Source of the DNA: Pseudomonas viridiflava
Lineage (GTDB): Bacteria > Pseudomonadota > Gammaproteobacteria > Pseudomonadales > Pseudomonadaceae
Length of the DNA stretch: 46,124 nucleotides
NCBI RefSeq assembly: GCF_001642795.1
Contig: NZ_LKEH01000043.1
Location: 97,806-143,929, forward strand
Direction: 5' to 3'
Shown here piece after piece: positions 33,070 through 40,946 of this stretch. How positions within the stretch are numbered: position 1 is the first letter of the stretch; each line of letters starts with the position of its first letter. A model generated the notes under the pieces. That model made no database searches. It was not told the origin of the DNA and saw only the letters and a program-made list of their open reading frames with translations. The position numbers and the translations under genes were made by a program.

Positions 33070-34380
33070 ATGAAAACTCCCGACGCCAACAACGCACCCG
33101 ACTCGATTCAGCGCCGTCGTGTCCTGATGGGCCTCGGCGCTGCCGGAGCCGCACTGGCCGGCAGCAGCCTGAGCGGCAACGTCCTGGCCGCAGCCCCCGC
33201 GCAAGTCACCGAAGCGCCGAACAGCGACAAGACCGAGGACCGTAACGCGTTCCACGGCCTGCACCAGACCGGCGTCGTCAACCCGCGCCCCGCTGCGGGT
33301 ATGTTCGTGGCGTTCGACGTGCTGGCCTCGGATCGCGAAGACCTCGAGCGCCTGTTCCGCACACTGAACGAGCGCATCGCCTTCCTGATGACGGGCGGCC
33401 CGGTGCCGGATGTCGATCCGAAACTGCCACCGCTGGACTCCGGCATCCTCGGACCGGTTGTCACGCCCGATAACCTGACCATCACCGTGTCGGTGGGCGA
33501 ATCGCTGTTCGATGAACGCTTCGGCCTGACCGACGTGAAACCTCTGCGCCTGAGCCGCATGGTCGGCTTCCCCAACGATGCGCTGGAGCCCTCCAGCTGC
33601 CATGGCGACCTGAGCATCCAGTTCTGCGCCAACACCGCCGACAGCAACATCCATGCGCTGCGCGACATCGTCAAGAACCTGCCCGACCTGCTGCTGGTGC
33701 GTTGGAAACAGGAAGGCACCGTGCCGCCGCAGGCACCGAAAAAACCCGGCCAGCCACCTGAAAGCGCCCGCAACTTTCTGGGCTTCCGGGACGGTTCGGC
33801 CAACCCGGATTCCAATAACCAGAAGACCATGAACGAGCTGGTCTGGGTGCAACCGGGCAGCGACGAACCGACCTGGGCCGCCAACGGCAGCTATCAGGCC
33901 GTGCGCATCATCCGCAACTTCGTCGAGCGCTGGGACCGGACCCCCTTGCAGGAACAGGAGTCGATCTTCGGCCGCACCAAAAGCACTGGCGCGCCCATGG
34001 ACGGCAAGGTCGAAACCGACGTGCCCAACTATGCCGCAGACCCGGAAGGCAAGAAGACCCGTCTGGATTCACACATCCGTCTGGCAAACCCACGCACCGC
34101 AGAGACCCAGCGCAACCTGATCCTGCGTCGCCCGTTCAACTATTCCAACGGCGTGAACAAGAACGGTCAGCTGGACATGGGGTTGCTGTTCATCTGCTAT
34201 CAGGCGGACCTGGAAAAAGGCTTCATCACCGTGCAGAACCGCCTCAACGGCGAGCCTCTCGAGGAATACCTCAAGCCGGTCGGTGGTGGCTATTTCTTCA
34301 CCCTGCCGGGCGTGACCGACGACAAAGACTTCATCGGACGCTCCTTGCTTGCGGCCGTATCGAAAACCCAAACCGCATGA
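33070..34380 (+). CDS. efeB: EfeB, DyP-type haem peroxidase / deferrochelatase
   Basis: This is a periplasmic dye-decolourising-type peroxidase that helps release or oxidise iron for the EfeUO system. The 436-residue precursor has a twin-arginine signal (QRRRVLMGLGAAGAALAG, residues 14-31). The DyP motif GFRDGSANP supplies the distal Asp, and DSHIRLANPR holds the probable proximal haem His. The length fits EfeB. ATG 33070 is the only start ahead of the Tat motif; AGGAG lies rather far upstream (about 15 bases). The stop is 29 bases from the efeM start, and the operon order U-O-B-M is unbroken. Confidence 0.94.
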   Translation: MKTPDANNAPDSIQRRRVLMGLGAAGAALAGSSLSGNVLAAAPAQVTEAPNSDKTEDRNAFHGLHQTGVVNPRPAAGMFVAFDVLASDREDLERLFRTLNERIAFLMTGGPVPDVDPKLPPLDSGILGPVVTPDNLTITVSVGESLFDERFGLTDVKPLRLSRMVGFPNDALEPSSCHGDLSIQFCANTADSNIHALRDIVKNLPDLLLVRWKQEGTVPPQAPKKPGQPPESARNFLGFRDGSANPDSNNQKTMNELVWVQPGSDEPTWAANGSYQAVRIIRNFVERWDRTPLQEQESIFGRTKSTGAPMDGKVETDVPNYAADPEGKKTRLDSHIRLANPRTAETQRNLILRRPFNYSNGVNKNGQLDMGLLFICYQADLEKGFITVQNRLNGEPLEEYLKPVGGGYFFTLPGVTDDKDFIGRSLLAAVSKTQTA

Positions 34381-34409
34381 CCTTCAACCTCCTCACCCGG
34401 AAGAGCACC

Positions 34410-35234
34410 ATGAAAAAGACGCCTCTGGCTTTGCTGCTGACCCTTGGCCTGCTCCAGACTCCGCTGGCCGCCTTCGCTGCCACGGCGCCGCTGGATCTGG
34501 TCGGCCCGGTTTCGGATTACAAGATCTACGTCACCGAGAACATCGATGAACTGGTCAGCCACACACAGAAATTCACCGACGCGGTGAAGAAAGGCGATCT
34601 GGCGACTGCCAGGAAGCTGTATGCACCGACGCGTGTGTTCTACGAATCCGTCGAGCCGATTGCCGAGCTGTTCAGCGACCTGGACGCGTCCATCGACTCA
34701 CGCGTCGACGACCACGAGCAAGGCGTGACGGCTGAAGACTTCACCGGTTTCCATCGTCTGGAATACGCGCTGTTCTCGCAGAACACCACCAAAGACCAGG
34801 GCCCTATCGCGGACAAGCTGATGAGCGACGTCAAGGACCTGGAAAAGCGCGTGGCCGACCTGACCTTCCCGCCTGAAAAAGTGGTCGGTGGTGCAGCAGC
34901 GCTGCTGGAAGAAGTGGCGGCAACGAAGATTTCCGGCGAAGAAGACCGTTACAGCCACACCGACCTGTATGACTTCCAGGGCAACATCGACGGCGCGAAG
35001 AAAATCGTCGACCTGTTCCGCCCGCAGATCGAACAGCAGGACAAGGCATTCGCCGGCAAGGTCGACAAGAACTTCGCCACCGTGGAGAAGATCCTGGCCA
35101 AGTACAAGACCAAGGACGGCGGCTTTGAAACCTACGACAAGGTCAAGGAGAACGACCGCAAGGCCCTGGTCGGCCCGGTCAACACCCTGGCCGAAGACCT
35201 TTCCACCCTGCGCGGCAAACTGGGGCTGAACTGA
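34410..35234 (+). CDS. efeM: EfeM, M75-domain-only EfeO paralogue
   Basis: The product of 274 residues has a cleavable signal peptide ending near AFA-A (about residue 23) and a single M75/imelysin-like domain. It lacks the cupredoxin part found in EfeO. The M75 signature is GFHRLEYALFSQ, and the same end motif SGEEDRYSHTDLYDFQGNI (compare EfeO SGEEERYSHSDLNGF) shows common origin with the EfeO C-terminal domain. It is named EfeM for the domain layout. ATG 34410 follows GGAAGAG; an earlier start at 34377 would overlap efeB and spoil the signal peptide. It is the last gene of the operon, followed by a palindromic repeat. Confidence 0.9.
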   Translation: MKKTPLALLLTLGLLQTPLAAFAATAPLDLVGPVSDYKIYVTENIDELVSHTQKFTDAVKKGDLATARKLYAPTRVFYESVEPIAELFSDLDASIDSRVDDHEQGVTAEDFTGFHRLEYALFSQNTTKDQGPIADKLMSDVKDLEKRVADLTFPPEKVVGGAAALLEEVAATKISGEEDRYSHTDLYDFQGNIDGAKKIVDLFRPQIEQQDKAFAGKVDKNFATVEKILAKYKTKDGGFETYDKVKENDRKALVGPVNTLAEDLSTLRGKLGLN

Positions 35235-35245
35235 CATTCAGCTGC

Positions 35246-35367
35246 GGACGCGGAGCGTCCTGAGAGGCATTCCCACGCAGAGCGTGGGAACGATCATCAG
35301 CGTCTGCCTCGACACCGATCGTGCCCATGCTCCGCGTGGGCATGCAGCCCGTGACGCTCCGCGTCAC
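35246..35367. repeat. Palindromic interspersed repeat after efeM
   Basis: Three short perfect palindromes form this element: GGACGC-gga-GCGTCC (35246-35260), CCCACGC-aga-GCGTGGG (35272-35288) and GTGACGC-tcc-GCGTCAC (35351-35367). It is the cleanest copy of the family seen at 11.6 and 13.65 kb and, decayed, near 0.18 kb. It lies between convergent genes and may end or protect both transcripts. Confidence 0.78.
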
Positions 35368-35409
35368 ATTTTCACGCGAACGCAGCACCTGCTCACATCG
35401 CGCTAATCC

Positions 35410-36180
35410 TCAGATCCCGCTGAACCAGTTGTACCCCTGATCTTCCCAATACCCGCCGGGGTTCTCGTTGCTGACGAAGATCTCGACGATGTGTTTGGGG
35501 TTCTTGAAGCCCAGCTTGGTCGGCACCCGCACGCGCAACGGGTAGCCGTAATCAGGTGAAAGGGCCACGTCACCAAAGTCCAGCGCCAGCAACGTCTGCG
35601 GGTGCAATGCAGTCGGCATGTCCAGGCTCGAGTAGTAGCGGTCGGCGCACTTGAAGCCGACAAACCGCGCAGTGGTGTCTGCGCCGATGTACTCCAGAAA
35701 GGTCTTCAGCGGCACGCCGCCCCACTGCCCTATCGCGCTCCAGCCTTCAATGCAGATCAACCGGGTGATGTCCGTGCGTTGCGGCAACTTGCGCAAGGCT
35801 TCGATCGTCCACGGCTGCTTGTCGCGCACCAGCCCGGACACCGCGAGACGGTAGTCGGCCAGATCAAGCTCGGGCACGTTGTATTCGGGGTAAAACGCAT
35901 TGAACGGAAACGGATTGGTCAACTGCGCCTTGCTGTAGGTCGGCGCCAGTTTCTGGCCGTTGAACAGCCAGGCCTGGACCCGGTCGTTCCAGCGCGACAT
36001 GGCCCACAGCGCCTTGTCGACCTGATCGCCGTCCTGCAGGTTGCAGCCAGTCAGCATCGACATGGCACCCACGGTCAGACCGGCACGCAGAAAGGAACGG
36101 CGCTGTATGTCGATCAATTGCGTCTGTTGCGCAGGCTCCAGCCGGATGCGTTGGGTCATGCGTTTGCGTGGCTCGTTCAT
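35410..36180 (-). CDS. Molybdopterin-dependent oxidoreductase (sulfite-oxidase / MsrP-like)
   Basis: This is a periplasmic molybdenum-cofactor enzyme of the sulfite-oxidase fold, 256 residues. The N-terminus has a twin-arginine motif (QRRSFLRAG, 26-34) and a possible lipobox LTGC (C46). The molybdenum-ligand Cys is C143 in RLICIEGWSAIGQW. A downstream GVPLKTFLEYIGAD and the end motif YPLRVRVPTKLGFKNPKHI are typical. It overlaps the cytochrome-b gene by 4 bases, as MsrP does with MsrQ, but the sequence is only distantly like E. coli MsrP. The substrate (methionine sulfoxide, sulfite or other) is open. Confidence 0.88.
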   Translation of the reverse strand: MNEPRKRMTQRIRLEPAQQTQLIDIQRRSFLRAGLTVGAMSMLTGCNLQDGDQVDKALWAMSRWNDRVQAWLFNGQKLAPTYSKAQLTNPFPFNAFYPEYNVPELDLADYRLAVSGLVRDKQPWTIEALRKLPQRTDITRLICIEGWSAIGQWGGVPLKTFLEYIGADTTARFVGFKCADRYYSSLDMPTALHPQTLLALDFGDVALSPDYGYPLRVRVPTKLGFKNPKHIVEIFVSNENPGGYWEDQGYNWFSGI

Positions 36181-36797
36181 GGTTTGGCAGTTCCGTCTTC
36201 GTTCGGCTGGCGGCCGCCGGTGATCATCGGCAACAGGGTTCGCGGCACCAGCAACACCAGCGCCAGGTGGACGACGACAAACGCGCCGATCGCCGTCATG
36301 GCACCGAAGTGCACCCAGCGGGCAAAGTCATAACCGCCCAGCAGATTGGCCAGTTCCTGAAACTGCACCGGTTTCCACAGCGCCAGACCCGACACCACCA
36401 CCAGCACACCCATGGCCAGCACCAGCCAGTACATCAGGCGTTGCACGGCGTTGTATTGACCTTTGATGTGCGCCAGCTTGAAACGCAAGGCGTCCACTAC
36501 GTCGCGCTTCACTTCGCTGGGACGTACCGGCAGCAGGTCGCGCTTGAAGTGCCGACTGAACAGGCCATACAGCACGTAGATCAGACCGTTGATGACCAAC
36601 AGCCACATCACCGCGAAATGCCAGGCAATGGAACCGCCCAGCCATCCGCCGAGGGTCAGGGATTTGGGAAAGGTGAACGGCATCAGCGGTGCCGCGTTGT
36701 AGATGGCCCAGCCGCTCATGAACATGCAGACCATGCCCACGGCGTTGACCCAGTGCGTGAGGCGCACCGGCCAGGGATGGATCGGGCGGGTTTTCAT
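36177..36797 (-). CDS. Cytochrome b561/b-type membrane partner of the molybdoenzyme
   Basis: The 206-residue inner-membrane protein has four or five helices and conserved haem-ligand-type histidines (RLTHWVNAVGM near residue 13, WHFAVMWLL near 60, ARWVHFGAM near 160 and VVHLALVL). It is the kind of di-haem cytochrome b (NrfD/b561-like) that passes quinol electrons to a periplasmic molybdoenzyme. ATG 36797 follows GAGGA and opens KTRPIHPWPVRLTHW; an ATG at 36815 is less likely. The stop overlaps the oxidoreductase start as ATGA, so the two are translationally coupled. Confidence 0.87.
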   Translation of the reverse strand: MKTRPIHPWPVRLTHWVNAVGMVCMFMSGWAIYNAAPLMPFTFPKSLTLGGWLGGSIAWHFAVMWLLVINGLIYVLYGLFSRHFKRDLLPVRPSEVKRDVVDALRFKLAHIKGQYNAVQRLMYWLVLAMGVLVVVSGLALWKPVQFQELANLLGGYDFARWVHFGAMTAIGAFVVVHLALVLLVPRTLLPMITGGRQPNEDGTAKP

Positions 36798-36841
36798 ATC
36801 AGTGTTCCTCGACATGAGGCGATGCAGAACGACAAGGCAGA

Positions 36842-36861
36842 CAGGCGACCGAAGTCGCCTG
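36842..36861 (-). terminator. UUCG-tetraloop hairpin after the periplasmic protein gene
   Basis: On the minus strand, CAGGCGAC-TTCG-GTCGCCTG forms an 8-bp stem with a very stable cUUCGg loop. It starts 22 bases after the stop of the gene at 36884-37489 and lies ahead of the cytochrome gene. No T-run follows, so it may attenuate rather than end transcription. Confidence 0.52.
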
Positions 36862-36883
36862 CCGTCGTGCTCGTCAAAGGCGA

Positions 36884-37489
36884 TTACATAGGAGGCGTGA
36901 ACCCGTCCTTGCCCACCGCGACGCCGCGTGCGGATTTGCCGTCATCGGCCGGGAACAGCACAACCTTGGCACCGGCTTTCAGCTCGCTGCGCTGGCCCGG
37001 TTCAACGTAGGCGATCGGCACGTCTTCCGGCACCACCAGTTGCTTCTCGCCGCCCTTGTACTGAACGGTCAGCGTGCGGCCATTGGCCTTGGACAGCGTG
37101 CCGACGGTGCCGTTGGTCATGGTGCCGGTGCTGCCGTCGGCGTTTTCCCAACCGTAGTGACCTTCGCCGCTGCCTTTGAGGCTGGCTTCGAAGACGGTCA
37201 CTTCCAGTGCTTTCAGCGTGCCGTCAGCCTGAGGAATGGCTGCCGAGCCGACAAAGCTGTCAGCCTTGATGCTTTCCAGATCAGCCTTGGAGACCAGGCG
37301 GATGCCGGTCTTGTCGGTCAACTGGATGCTCTGATGCTGACCGGCGCGGGTGGTGAAATTCAGCGTATCGGCCTGGAGGCTGTCGACGGTGCCGCGCATC
37401 GGCTTGACCACCGGCATGTCGGCGGCCTGAGTCATGACAGCGGCGCTGAGCAGCAACAGGCCGAACGTAGTGGACAGTGCAGTCTTCAT
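36884..37489 (-). CDS. Periplasmic beta-rich protein, DUF5666-like, unknown function
   Basis: The protein has 201 residues with a signal peptide ending at TQA-AD (about residue 23). The mature part appears as two beta-rich halves built on similar phrases: MRGTVDSLQADTLNFTTRAG and GTVGTLSKANGRTLTVQYKG, each followed by a segment about properties of the added factor (IRLVSKADLESI; IAYVEPGQRSELKAG). This small-barrel repeat resembles DUF5666-type proteins. There are no cysteines and no metal-site motif. The ATG at 37489 follows AAGGA. It is divergent from the two-component system, sharing the CusR-like site, so control by that system is likely. Function is not known. Confidence 0.78.
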   Translation of the reverse strand: MKTALSTTFGLLLLSAAVMTQAADMPVVKPMRGTVDSLQADTLNFTTRAGQHQSIQLTDKTGIRLVSKADLESIKADSFVGSAAIPQADGTLKALEVTVFEASLKGSGEGHYGWENADGSTGTMTNGTVGTLSKANGRTLTVQYKGGEKQLVVPEDVPIAYVEPGQRSELKAGAKVVLFPADDGKSARGVAVGKDGFTPPM

Positions 37490-37558
37490 CGGTAATTCCT
37501 TGGCAGAGGGGTCTGGACGCATCTTTACACCGCTACCGGCACCGCAGAATGACCGGGC

Positions 37559-37576
37559 AATGACATTTTTGTCATT
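37559..37576. promoter_or_regulatory. CusR/CopR-like response-regulator box
   Basis: AATGACA-tttt-TGTCATT is a perfect 7-bp inverted repeat with a 4-base spacer. It has the arms and spacing of the E. coli CusR box core (AATGACAANNTTGTCATT). It sits between the divergent gene starts at 37489 and 37657, about 80-90 bases from each, where the OmpR-type regulator encoded at 37657 would be expected to act. Confidence 0.72.
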
Positions 37577-37656
37577 CGCCGGACACCTTCCCGGCAACTG
37601 GTTAGACTTCGGCATCGGCGCGCTGAGGGCGCCTGCAGAGCGTAGCGGACATTGAG

Positions 37657-38352
37657 ATGCATATCCTTCTGATCGAAGACGACACCAAGACCGGGGAGTA
37701 CCTGAAGAAGGGCCTGGGCGAATCCGGTTATAAGGTCGACTGGACCCAGCACGGTGCCGACGGCCTGCACCTTGCGCTGGAAAACCGCTACGACCTGATC
37801 GTGCTCGACGTGATGCTGCCCGGCATCGACGGCTGGCAGATCATCGAAGTGCTGCGCGCCCGGCAGGACGTGCCGGTGCTGTTTCTGACCGCCCGCGATC
37901 AGTTGCAGGACCGCATTCGCGGACTGGAACTGGGTGCCGACGACTATCTGGTCAAGCCGTTCTCGTTCACCGAACTGCTGCTGCGCATTCGCACCATCCT
38001 GCGCCGTGGCGTGGTGCGTGAGGCCGATCATTTCCACCTGGCCGACCTCGAACTGGACCTGCTGCGTCGTCGGGTCACGCGTCAGCAACAGGTGATCGTG
38101 CTGACCAACAAGGAGTTCGCCCTGCTGCACCTGTTCCTGCGCCGCGAAGGCGATGTGCTGTCGCGCACCCAGATCGCCTCCGAAGTCTGGGACATGAATT
38201 TCGACAGCGATACCAACGTGGTGGATGTCGCCATCAAACGCCTGCGCAGCAAGATTGACCTGCCCTACCCGGTCAAGCTCATCCACACCGTGCGCGGCAT
38301 CGGTTACGTGTGCGAGGTGCGGCCATGCAGCGCAGACGCCAACCTTCCCTGA
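37657..38352 (+). CDS. OmpR-family response regulator (CusR/CopR/IrlR type)
   Basis: This is a DNA-binding response regulator of 231 residues. The receiver domain has the acidic pair E7-D8-D9 and the phosphorylated D51 in LIVLDVMLPGIDGW, with T/K switch residues in FLTARD and DYLVKPFSF. The C-terminal winged-helix domain ends HTVRGIGYVCEVR. The sequence belongs to the heavy-metal group with CusR, CopR and HprR. The ATG at 37657 is 167 bases from the divergent periplasmic gene, with a CusR-like box between. It overlaps the kinase gene by 28 bases. The signal (copper, oxidant or other) is not determined. Confidence 0.93.
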   Translation: MHILLIEDDTKTGEYLKKGLGESGYKVDWTQHGADGLHLALENRYDLIVLDVMLPGIDGWQIIEVLRARQDVPVLFLTARDQLQDRIRGLELGADDYLVKPFSFTELLLRIRTILRRGVVREADHFHLADLELDLLRRRVTRQQQVIVLTNKEFALLHLFLRREGDVLSRTQIASEVWDMNFDSDTNVVDVAIKRLRSKIDLPYPVKLIHTVRGIGYVCEVRPCSADANLP

Positions 38353-39719
38353 CGCTGCGCTCGACCCTGGCGTTCGCGCTGGTGGCGATGCTCACGGTCG
38401 GCGGTGCCGGACTTTATCTGTATCAATCCATCGAGCAGACCGTGATGCAGCGCTCCGACCACGCGGTGCTGGCGCGCCTGGATCATTTTCGCAAGCTGCT
38501 GCGCTACGACCTGACCATGGACAACCTCAAGGGCAGCCCGCAACTGTTCGAGAACATGCTCGACAGCGAGGAAGACATTTTCATCATTGGCGAACCCGGC
38601 AAGACGCCGGTGATCTCGGTCAACCCGCAACGAGCGCCTTTACCGGAGCTGCCAACCGTTGCCCAGGATCAAGCCCTGCGCGTCGAAGACCTGCGCAGCG
38701 GCCTGAGCCTGCAGGGTGTGCCTCTGCGTGCGGCGGCCGTGCAAGTGATGTCCAACGGGGTCGAAGTGCGTTTGCAGGCCGCGCACCTGATGGTCAAGGA
38801 AATGGCCATGCTTGCGACCTTCCGCGAGCGTATCTACGCAGCAATGGCGCTGGCCTTTCTGGTCACGGCCCTGCTCGGCTACCTGCTGCTTCGGCGGGGT
38901 CTGCGGCCACTGCGCCGTATGGCAGCCCATGCGGCCGCCATCACGCCAGCCAGCCTGCACAGTCGACTGGACAGCCAGGACACCCCCGTCGAGTTGCAAC
39001 AGTTGAGCGACGCCTTCAACGCCATGCTCGACCGGCTGGATGACGGCTATCGTCGCCTGACCCAGTTTTCCGCCGACCTGGCACACGAGATCCGCACGCC
39101 GGTGGGCTCGCTGATGGGGCATTGTCAGGTCGCACTGCGCCAGAACCGCAGCGCCGACGACTATCAGGCATTGCTGGCCTCGAACCTGGAAGAACTGGAG
39201 CGGATTTCCCGGCTGGTGGAAAGCATTCTGTTTCTGGCCCGTGCCGACGAAGCCCAGTCTGCGCTGGAGCGCAAATCGCTGGACCTGAACGAAGAACTGC
39301 ACCGAGTGGCCGGTTATTTCGAAGGACTGGCCGAAGAACGCAACATGACCCTGGTCCCCAGCGGCCAGGGCACCGTTCAGGCCGACCCGATTCTGCTGCG
39401 CCGTGCGTTGAGCAATCTGGTCGCCAATGCCATCCGCTATGCCGACGAGAACAGCGAGGTCCTGATGCGCGTTGCTGCGCTGGACGGGGAATGGAAAATC
39501 GATGTGGAAAATCAGGGGCCGCAATTGCCGCAAGCCAGTCTGTCGCGCCTGTTCGACCGCTTCTACCGTGGCGATGCCTCACGCCATCAACGCTCGGACT
39601 CCAACGGCCTGGGGCTGGCCATTGTGGCCGCAATCATGCACCTGCACGGCGGGCGGGTCGAGGTCGCGCAACCCGCCGCCGGGCGTATCTGTTTCAGCCT
39701 GATATTCCCGGCAACGTGA
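38325..39719 (+). CDS. Heavy-metal/oxidant-type sensor histidine kinase
   Basis: This is an inner-membrane kinase of 464 residues. Helix 1 spans about 12-32 and helix 2 about 169-189, enclosing a periplasmic sensor domain of some 135 residues. A HAMP region follows (RRGLRPLRRMA), then an H-box with phospho-acceptor H254 in DLAHEIRTPVGSL, an N-box (LSNLVANAIRYA), and an F/G region including RFYRGDASRH and GLGLAIVAAIMHLHGG. This pattern matches the CusS/CopS/IrlS group. ATG 38325 follows GAGGTG; another ATG at 38310 is possible. It lies inside the end of the regulator gene. No Cys or clear metal cluster stands out in the sensor domain. Confidence 0.92.
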   Translation: MQRRRQPSLTLRSTLAFALVAMLTVGGAGLYLYQSIEQTVMQRSDHAVLARLDHFRKLLRYDLTMDNLKGSPQLFENMLDSEEDIFIIGEPGKTPVISVNPQRAPLPELPTVAQDQALRVEDLRSGLSLQGVPLRAAAVQVMSNGVEVRLQAAHLMVKEMAMLATFRERIYAAMALAFLVTALLGYLLLRRGLRPLRRMAAHAAAITPASLHSRLDSQDTPVELQQLSDAFNAMLDRLDDGYRRLTQFSADLAHEIRTPVGSLMGHCQVALRQNRSADDYQALLASNLEELERISRLVESILFLARADEAQSALERKSLDLNEELHRVAGYFEGLAEERNMTLVPSGQGTVQADPILLRRALSNLVANAIRYADENSEVLMRVAALDGEWKIDVENQGPQLPQASLSRLFDRFYRGDASRHQRSDSNGLGLAIVAAIMHLHGGRVEVAQPAAGRICFSLIFPAT

Positions 39720-39737
39720 CTGGACCCGCAGGCTGGA

Positions 39738-40403
39738 TCATTTCTTCTCGTGAGCGATGGCCAGCTTGTAGAACGTCGCCGAACCCCCTTCGGTGGTGTA
39801 GCCGGTATTGTCCTGGGTGTAGACCCCGGCCTTGAAGTAGAACAGCTTGGTGCTCCACGCTGAATCGAGCTTGGCCACCCAGACGGCATCATAGGCGTTG
39901 ACCGTCAGATCACCTGAAGGCGACAGGTTGATCGCATAATTGAAACGCTGATTGAGTGGCACGCCCTGGGCAATAGTGATGACCTCGATTTCCGAATCCG
40001 GGGTCCGTCGAAACTTGGCGACGATGTTGCCGGTCTGCAATTTTTCCTTGTACTGATACTCCACCTTCAGCAATGGCTCGGTGCTCTGGTAGCAGTGAAT
40101 CTGACCGATCACGATCTTGCCGCTGGACGGCACCTGGTCCACTTCCAGTGTGGCACGCAGGAAATTGTCGGCGCTTGAGTAGTTCCAGTTGAACGCCCTG
40201 CCGTCGGCCGTCGTTTCACGCAGCTCAGAACGGGGGTACTTGGCGTTCTCGGTGGTGGAACCGGTCACGGGCGCCCAGAAGAACAGCGTATCGCCGGAGC
40301 GAAAATAACCGTCCTGATAGCCCTTCATCAATTTCGGGGTTTCGATGATGGTCGCAGGCGTCCCGACAGGGACGGACAGATTCCAAGTGGCAAGATCGAT
40401 CAT
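39738..40403 (-). CDS. Polysaccharide lyase family 7 (alginate lyase)
   Basis: The product of 221 residues is a single PL7 jelly-roll domain that cleaves alginate by beta-elimination. The three family blocks are present: RSELRE, QIH (in KIVIGQIHCYQ) and YFKAGVYTQ, which together hold the catalytic Arg, His and Tyr. The start MIDLATWNLSVPVG (ATG 40403) agrees with the cytoplasmic-type PL7 of P. aeruginosa as I recall it. Longer frames to 40433 or 40478 lack a Shine-Dalgarno and do not form a signal peptide, so export is not supported. It is convergent with the sensor-kinase gene and preceded by a long non-coding gap. Confidence 0.88.
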   Translation of the reverse strand: MIDLATWNLSVPVGTPATIIETPKLMKGYQDGYFRSGDTLFFWAPVTGSTTENAKYPRSELRETTADGRAFNWNYSSADNFLRATLEVDQVPSSGKIVIGQIHCYQSTEPLLKVEYQYKEKLQTGNIVAKFRRTPDSEIEVITIAQGVPLNQRFNYAINLSPSGDLTVNAYDAVWVAKLDSAWSTKLFYFKAGVYTQDNTGYTTEGGSATFYKLAIAHEKK

Positions 40404-40866
40404 GGCGTTGCTCGCAAGGTGCGCGTCGCGCATCAGCAGAAGGGCTCTGGAACGGGCGCCCTGGCCCGTTCGGTTCATCCAGACTATCGGCTGAATCGTT
40501 TATTTTTTAAACAGGCTCGACAAAGCATTGGCGCCAACAAAACGTCATTCAGGGGTCAAAGCCACTATTTTGATGTCAATTTCTGAAAGAAAGCCATTTG
40601 CCAGCTTTGACCTGAACGCATCGGTCTGAGCGGACCTTGTCATTTCGGCATGGCGTCATTTTTTTGAAAGAAGACCCCGAAAATTGATGATTTGAAGCGC
40701 CATTTACCGACGAACGGTATCGATTATTTTCGATGGCAAGGAACTTTTCCTGGTTTTGGCTTACTACGCACGACCGTTTATCGAGGTATTACGGTCGACA
40801 TCACATCCCCGATTCCTCCGTTATCTGAAAAACACCGTTGAGCGATCCGAGGTTGACTGAAACAAG
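40404..40866. other. Long intergenic region between the PL7 and marR genes, with inverted repeats
   Basis: This gene-free stretch has lower GC than the flanks. It holds an imperfect inverted repeat, TTCAGGGGTCAAAGC (40548-40562) against GCTTTGACCTGAA (40604-40616), complementary except for a two-base bulge and 41 bases apart. It also has a small TACCG-acgaa-CGGTA hairpin (40705-40719). Possible contents are promoters for both divergent genes or a small RNA. No reading frame is supported. Confidence 0.5.
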
Positions 40867-40875
40867 TTGTTACGG

Positions 40876-40917
40876 GATATTAGTTAGCAAGCTACTAATA
40901 TCCTTGCTAACAATATC
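40876..40917 (+). promoter_or_regulatory. MarR-type operator candidate upstream of marR
   Basis: Perfect arms GTTAGCAAG (40883-40891) and CTTGCTAAC (40903-40911) are 11 bases apart. They extend outward through GATATT (40876-40881) and AATATC (40912-40917) with one unpaired A at 40882. It ends 29 bases before the marR ATG. A long AT-rich palindrome here is what a dimeric MarR repressor of its own operon would bind. Confidence 0.7.
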
Positions 40918-40946
40918 GCTCCTAACTAAATTTCAGGTTGTTTTCC

